This document shows positions 58,661-64,000 of a stretch of DNA of 64,000 nt, piece after piece. Below the pieces are notes generated by a model. It searched no databases, had not been told where the DNA came from, and saw only the letters and a program-made list of their open reading frames with translations. Source of the stretch: an uncultured Clostridia bacterium (lineage in GTDB: Bacteria; Bacillota; Clostridia; Christensenellales; Borkfalkiaceae); contig CAMRTO010000003.1 in NCBI GenBank assembly GCA_947053655.1, positions 1-64,000 of the forward strand. The letters are read 5' to 3'. A program made the position numbers and the translations under genes. Every line of letters starts with the position of its first letter. The first letter of the stretch is position 1.

Positions 58661-59386
58661 TTAAATTCCGAGTTCTTTTCTCAGAACTTCGAAAGTGCTT
58701 GCAAATTCTCCGCATTCACGCCGTTTTTTCGGGCTGCTTCCGCCGAATTTTATTTCGTGTTCCGCAACCGTCCTTGCCGGTCTTGCGGAGAGTACCACAA
58801 CCTTGTCGGAAAGCGCAATGGCTTCCGAAATATCGTGCGTGACCAAAAGCGCGGTCTTTTTTTCGCTTTTTATTATTCCCTGCACGTCGTCGCACACTTC
58901 AAGTCTTGTCTGGTAGTCAAGCGCGGAAAACGGTTCGTCCAGAAGCAGAATTTCTGGTTCCGCCGCAAGCGTCCTGATAAGCGCTACCCTCTGGCGCATG
59001 CCGCCCGAAAGCTGGTTGGGCGTTTTTTTCAAAAAATCCTTCAATCCGTATTTTTCTGCGAGAGCCAGCGCCTTTTCGCGCTTTTCGGGCGTGTTGCGTT
59101 TTTTTACTTCCAGCGGGAGAAAGATGTTCTGCTCCACGGTGCGCCAAGGGAACAGCGCGTCGCGTTGAAGCATGTAACCGAATTCTCCGCCGCCGCGCCT
59201 TACCTCTCCCGACGACGGGGCGAGTATGCCCGCCGCCAGCGACAGTATGGTAGTCTTTCCGCAGCCCGACGGACCTATTACGGAAACGAACTGGCCTTTT
59301 TCAACCGTAAAAGATAAGTCCTTGACCGCGGTTGTCTCGCCCGACTTGGTGTGATAGGTGTAAGAAATATTGTCGAAAGTAAGCAT
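58661..59386 (-). CDS. ABC transporter ATP-binding protein (SsuB/TauB type)
   Basis: [42 protein letters not shown]. Confidence 0.96.
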   Translation of the reverse strand: MLTFDNISYTYHTKSGETTAVKDLSFTVEKGQFVSVIGPSGCGKTTILSLAAGILAPSSGEVRRGGGEFGYMLQRDALFPWRTVEQNIFLPLEVKKRNTPEKREKALALAEKYGLKDFLKKTPNQLSGGMRQRVALIRTLAAEPEILLLDEPFSALDYQTRLEVCDDVQGIIKSEKKTALLVTHDISEAIALSDKVVVLSARPARTVAEHEIKFGGSSPKKRRECGEFASTFEVLRKELGI

Positions 59387-60384
59387 TACGCGTAAATTTG
59401 CGAGTACACCTTCTGCGCGGCTTCCGTGGTCACTATATCCTTAAATTCAACTCTCTTTTTAAGCTGACCCGCAAGCTCTATTACGTCCTGCAGCTTGGTG
59501 AACGCGCTTTCCTCCATTGCCATATTGGTAACCCACGCGTCGATGGATTTATAACTTTCGACGGAGGTCTTTAAACTTTCCACGCTTGTCGCGTCGAAGT
59601 ATTTTTTAAGCATCTGCGCTACTGTCGCGCTGTCCGTTTCGTTGAGGTATTTTATGGCTTTGGTTATAGCGCGAAGCATGCCTTCTATCTTGTCGCCGTT
59701 CTTGTCGATATAGCTCTGTTTAGCCATAAAACAGGTGTAGGGTATTTCGCCCGACTGCTGTCCTACGGAAGCTACAATGTATCCGTCGCCCGCCGCCTGA
59801 AAGTCGGACGCGACCGGCTCGAACATTGTGCAGTAATCGCCCGTGCCGCCCTTGAAAGCCGCGGTCATCAGGTTGAAGTCTATATTGGTTACGAGATTAG
59901 CCGAAACCTGTAAGCTGTTCAAAACGTAGCCGAAGGTCATAAGCGGCACGCCGCCGGGTCTGCCGGCTATTATGTTTTTACCTTCGAGCGAAGCCCAGTC
60001 GAATTCGCCCTCGGGCTTGGTTCTGCCCACCAAAAAGCTCCCGTCGCGTTTTGTAAGCTGACCGAAAACCTTGGGGCAGTTGTTGCTTCCGCCCAGATAA
60101 GTATAAATAACCGATTCCGGCCCGCAGAAGCCTACGTCGGCTTCGTTTGCAAGCACCGCGGCCATGGTTTTGTCCGCGCCGCCGCCGTTAGTAAGCTCGA
60201 TTTTTATGTCTTCTTCGCCGAAATAACCCAAGGCGTCCGCAAGGTAAAGCGGTGCGTAGAATACCGAGTGTGTTACTTCGTTTATTCTTATGGTTTTATC
60301 GTCCTTTTTGCAGCCCGCCGCGGCAAAGGGAATAACCAGCGCAAACGCGGCGGCAAAAATTACGGTCAAAAGTCTTTTTCTCAT
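59386..60384 (-). CDS. ABC transporter substrate-binding lipoprotein (NMT1/SsuA-like)
   Basis: Lipobox [59 protein letters not shown]. Confidence 0.93.
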   Translation of the reverse strand: MRKRLLTVIFAAAFALVIPFAAAGCKKDDKTIRINEVTHSVFYAPLYLADALGYFGEEDIKIELTNGGGADKTMAAVLANEADVGFCGPESVIYTYLGGSNNCPKVFGQLTKRDGSFLVGRTKPEGEFDWASLEGKNIIAGRPGGVPLMTFGYVLNSLQVSANLVTNIDFNLMTAAFKGGTGDYCTMFEPVASDFQAAGDGYIVASVGQQSGEIPYTCFMAKQSYIDKNGDKIEGMLRAITKAIKYLNETDSATVAQMLKKYFDATSVESLKTSVESYKSIDAWVTNMAMEESAFTKLQDVIELAGQLKKRVEFKDIVTTEAAQKVYSQIYA

Positions 60385-60504
60385 TTGAACTCCTTTTTGC
60401 TTAAAAATTTAATAATACATTTTATGCTTGCGCGGATAGCGTTTGACAACTTGCCGCCTTTTGTTTTATAATTAAAACGTATACGGTAAAACAGGAGCTT
60501 TCAG

Positions 60505-63120
60505 ATGGAAAAGACATACAACCCCAAAAATTTCGAGGACAGACTATATAGAGAGTGGGAGGAGAACGGTTGCTTTAAAGCCGTCCGCGACGACGACAAA
60601 GTGCCCTTCACGGTAATGATGCCGCCCCCCAACATTACGGGTAAGCTTCATATGGGACACGCCATGGACGAAACCATGCAGGACACGGTTGTCCGGTTCA
60701 AACGTATGCAGGGCTATTGCGCGTTATGGCTTCCCGGCACGGACCATGCTTCCATTGCGACGGAAGTGAAAATTGTCGAGCAGATGAAAAAAGACGGCTT
60801 GACAAAAGAAGCCGTCGGCCGCGACGGTTTTTTGAAGCGCGCATGGGAGTGGAAGGACGCTTACAGCGGCAAGATTGTCACCCAGCTTAAAAAGCTCGGT
60901 TCCTCCTGCGATTGGTCGCGTCTTACTTTTACCATGGACGAAAAATGCTCCAAAGCCGTAAGGGAAGTCTTTTTCAATCTTTATAACAAAAAACTTATTT
61001 ACAGGGGCAGCCGTATAATAAATTGGTGTCCCTGCTGTAAAACCGCGCTTTCGGACGCGGAGGTCGAGTATGCGGAGGAGAACGGAAACTTCTGGCACAT
61101 AAAATATTTCGTCGATAATTCCGATATTGCCCTGGAGGTCGCAACTACCCGTCCCGAAACAATGTTCGGCGATACCGCAGTGGCGGTCAATCCCAAGGAC
61201 AAACGCTATAAGCACCTTATAGGCAAAAACGTAATTCTGCCCGTCGTAAACAAGCCCATACCCGTCGTCGGAGACGGGCATGCCGATATGGAATTCGGTA
61301 CGGGCGTGGTAAAAATCACGCCTGCGCACGACCCTAACGACTTCGAGGTTGGTCTGCGCCACAATCTGCCCGTAGTCCGCGTCATGAACGACGACGGCAC
61401 GATGAACGCGCTTACAGGCAAATACGACGGTATGGACAGGTACGAATGCCGTAAAAAGCTTGTGGAGGAGCTTAAAGAGCTTGGCAACCTCGTTTCGGTA
61501 GAGCCGCACGCGCACAACGTGGGGCACTGCTACCGTTGCGGTTCCACTGTGGAGCCTATCGTTTCCAAGCAGTGGTTCGTTAAAATGGAGGGGCTTGCAC
61601 GTCCCGCAATCAACGCCGTTTTAGACAAGAAAATCACGTTCGTGCCGGAGCGTTTCGCCAAAACATACTACAACTGGATGGAAAACGTCAAAGACTGGTG
61701 CATTTCCCGTCAGCTTTGGTGGGGTCACAGAATCCCCGTTTGGTACTGTGCGGACTGCGGCGCGGAAATCTGCTCCAAAAACGACGTTTCCGCTTGTCCG
61801 CACTGCGGAAGCGAAAATATCTCCCAGGACGAGGACGTTCTCGACACCTGGTTTTCCTCCGCGCTGTGGCCTTTTTCCACGCTCGGCTATCCCGACGACA
61901 CGTCGGATTTGGAATATTTCTATCCGACGGACGTTCTTGTTACGGGTTACGACATAATTTTCTTCTGGGTTGCGAGAATGATTTTTTCCGGATTAGAGCA
62001 CATGCGCAAGGTGCCCTTCCGCGACGTTCTGTTTCACGGACTCGTCCGCGACGAAAAGGGCAGAAAAATGTCCAAGTCGCTGGGCAACGGCGTAGACCCT
62101 TTGGAAGTAATAGACAAATACGGGGCGGACAGTTTGCGCTTTTCGCTGTTGCAGGGCGTTGCTCCCGGCAACGATACGCGCTATTCGGATACAAAAGTCG
62201 AAAGCTGCCGCAACTTTATGAACAAAATCTGGAACGCCAGCCGCTTCGTAATAATGAACTGCGAGGGCAGAAAGGTAAAGCCCGTTTCCGAGGTCAAGCT
62301 TCTGCCCGCGGATAAATGGATAATAGCAAAATTGCAGGCGGCTATACGCGACGTAACGCTTGCAATGAACAAGTTCGAATTAGGCGTCGCGTGTCAGATA
62401 ATGTACGACTTTATGTGGTCGGACTTCTGTGACTGGTATATCGAGCTTGTAAAACCTTTACTCTATTCCGACGACGAAGCCAAGCGCGACGGGGCGGTTT
62501 CAGTTCTCGTATACGTTCTGGAAAACGCTTTGAAGCTTCTTCACCCCGTAATTCCTTTCGTCACGGATGAAATTTACAGAAGTCTCCCCAATACCGACGG
62601 AACGATTATGACAAAGGAATTCCCCCGCTATAACGCCAAGCTTGCCTATAAGAAGGACGCGCTGGCGTTCGAGGGGATAATGGATATCGTCAAAGCCGTA
62701 CGCGCGGTCAAGACGGAGCTGGACTGCCCGCCCGCAAAAAAGGTAAGCCTTTACATCGTTACGGAAAACAAACGTTATATTTCCTCAAACGAGGACAGCA
62801 TTTTAAAGCTTGCGGGGGCTAAGGATATTAAATTTATTTGCTCTGCCGAAGAAGCGGGCGCAAACACAGTCACCAAAGTGCTTGCGATAGGCACGCTGTA
62901 CATTCCCATGGGCGAGCTTGTGGACTTCGAAAAGGAAAAAGCAAGACTTAAATCGGAGCTTGAAAAAGTCACTGCGGAAATAGCGCGCGCCGACGGAAAG
63001 CTTAACAATACGGGCTTTATTTCGAAAGCCCCTAAAAAGCTTGTCGAGGAAGAACGCGCAAAGCTGAATAAATATATAGAGATGCGTGAAAAAATTCTTG
63101 CGCAGCTTAAAACCTTATAA
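60505..63120 (+). CDS. valS: Valine--tRNA ligase
   Basis: MPPPNITGKLHMGHAMDETMQD, DWCISRQLWWGHRIPVWYC, GRKMSKSLGNGVDPLEVIDKYGAD. Confidence 0.99.
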   Translation: MEKTYNPKNFEDRLYREWEENGCFKAVRDDDKVPFTVMMPPPNITGKLHMGHAMDETMQDTVVRFKRMQGYCALWLPGTDHASIATEVKIVEQMKKDGLTKEAVGRDGFLKRAWEWKDAYSGKIVTQLKKLGSSCDWSRLTFTMDEKCSKAVREVFFNLYNKKLIYRGSRIINWCPCCKTALSDAEVEYAEENGNFWHIKYFVDNSDIALEVATTRPETMFGDTAVAVNPKDKRYKHLIGKNVILPVVNKPIPVVGDGHADMEFGTGVVKITPAHDPNDFEVGLRHNLPVVRVMNDDGTMNALTGKYDGMDRYECRKKLVEELKELGNLVSVEPHAHNVGHCYRCGSTVEPIVSKQWFVKMEGLARPAINAVLDKKITFVPERFAKTYYNWMENVKDWCISRQLWWGHRIPVWYCADCGAEICSKNDVSACPHCGSENISQDEDVLDTWFSSALWPFSTLGYPDDTSDLEYFYPTDVLVTGYDIIFFWVARMIFSGLEHMRKVPFRDVLFHGLVRDEKGRKMSKSLGNGVDPLEVIDKYGADSLRFSLLQGVAPGNDTRYSDTKVESCRNFMNKIWNASRFVIMNCEGRKVKPVSEVKLLPADKWIIAKLQAAIRDVTLAMNKFELGVACQIMYDFMWSDFCDWYIELVKPLLYSDDEAKRDGAVSVLVYVLENALKLLHPVIPFVTDEIYRSLPNTDGTIMTKEFPRYNAKLAYKKDALAFEGIMDIVKAVRAVKTELDCPPAKKVSLYIVTENKRYISSNEDSILKLAGAKDIKFICSAEEAGANTVTKVLAIGTLYIPMGELVDFEKEKARLKSELEKVTAEIARADGKLNNTGFISKAPKKLVEEERAKLNKYIEMREKILAQLKTL

Positions 63121-63129
63121 GGTCTTTTT

Positions 63130-64000
63130 ATGGGCAGAAGAAGAAATTACAATAAAGCCAAGCGGGTTGCGAAAAAATATCCCGCAGTTATTGCGGTCGT
63201 CGTAGCGCTGTTGGTCATTGCAATAATTTTGCTTGCCGTGCTTTACGTTAAAAAGCTTGGACCATTCAAGCCGCGCGGCGGTGACGGCGGAGACGGCAGC
63301 GGAAGCGTTGCCGCGGGAAACGTGACCGAAATTTCGGAAGCGGATTTGTCCGTTCACTTTTTGGAGCTTGGCAACGCCAACGCAGGCGACTGCACGCTTA
63401 TAAAATGCGGCAATACGGAAATTTTAATCGACGCCGGTTCCAAGCGCAACAGTACCGAAACGGTAAAAAATTACATAGATAAATACTGTACCGACGGAAA
63501 AATAGAATATGTTGTCGCAACGCACGCGCACGAGGACCACATTGCCGCGCTTGTAGGCGAGTCGGGCAAAAACAACGGCGTATTGTACAGCTACGAAATA
63601 GGCACGGTAATCCAGTTTTCGGGGCACAATACGACCTCCGGCATTTACAACGACTACGTTTCCGCCGTAGCGTATGCCGAGTCGCAGGGGGCGTACGTGT
63701 TCACCGCTTCGCAGTGCTGGAATAACGCGGACGGTGCGCAGCGCACTTATTATATCGACCGCGAAAACAAAATTTCCTTCAATATACTTTATCAGAAGTA
63801 TTACGACGAAAAAGCCTCTACCGAAAACAATTATTCCGTCTGCACTCTGCTTACTCAGGAGATAAGCGCGGAAGAAAAGTACAATTACCTTTTCACGGGC
63901 GATCTTGAAAAGGCGGGGGAAGAATCGCTTGTAAAAAGCAATGCTTTGCCGCGCTGCAAGCTTTACAAGGGCGGACACCACGGCTCGTCCACTTCTTCAA
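63130..64000 (+). CDS. Membrane-anchored metallo-beta-lactamase-fold protein (ComEC/Rec2 C-terminal-like), truncated by window end
   Basis: Manual translation from ATG 63130: N-terminal TM, VHFLELGNANAGDCTLIKCGNTEILIDAG, VATHAHEDHIAAL, FTGDLE, GGHHGSS; no stop before window end. Confidence 0.87.
   Translation, partial: MGRRRNYNKAKRVAKKYPAVIAVVVALLVIAIILLAVLYVKKLGPFKPRGGDGGDGSGSVAAGNVTEISEADLSVHFLELGNANAGDCTLIKCGNTEILIDAGSKRNSTETVKNYIDKYCTDGKIEYVVATHAHEDHIAALVGESGKNNGVLYSYEIGTVIQFSGHNTTSGIYNDYVSAVAYAESQGAYVFTASQCWNNADGAQRTYYIDRENKISFNILYQKYYDEKASTENNYSVCTLLTQEISAEEKYNYLFTGDLEKAGEESLVKSNALPRCKLYKGGHHGSSTSS

Noticed and set aside
60420-60504. T-box leader before valS (also checked proS at 54130-54267)
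   Set aside because: Intergenic space too short and no T-box-like AGGGTGG...terminator structure seen.

Overview
The window reads as a chromosomal segment of a spore-forming, anaerobic, Clostridia-like bacterium. Support: spoIIID, CotF-like coat proteins, a six-gene Rnf complex, a 2-hydroxyacyl-CoA dehydratase/activase pair, and the tig-clpP-clpX-lon-engB order. Most of it is housekeeping: rpoC 3' end, gltX, proS, valS, tkt, ung, luxS/mtnN, rqcH, phosphoglycerate mutase and ABC transporters. The accessory signal sits in four places. (1) At 31.7-32.95 kb, a CDS-free block holds three tandem cassettes. Their edges are identical at the DNA level (WLRSG...AVRPALY) but their cores are strongly diversified by non-synonymous changes, and a small perfect stem-loop follows copies 1 and 2. 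This is the best candidate for an undescribed diversification or donor-cassette system. (2) At 10.87-12.85 kb, a tmRNA gene that the ORF track does not show has an unusual predicted tag. Its 3' end is duplicated 118 bp downstream, and an orphan gene next to it is bracketed by two related 47-bp motifs. (3) RnfG carries two FMN-attachment motifs and lies near an extra flavinylated lipoprotein and ApbE. (4) An SDR-type protein is fused to a zinc-ribbon tail. All family names come from reading motifs by eye; no searches were run.
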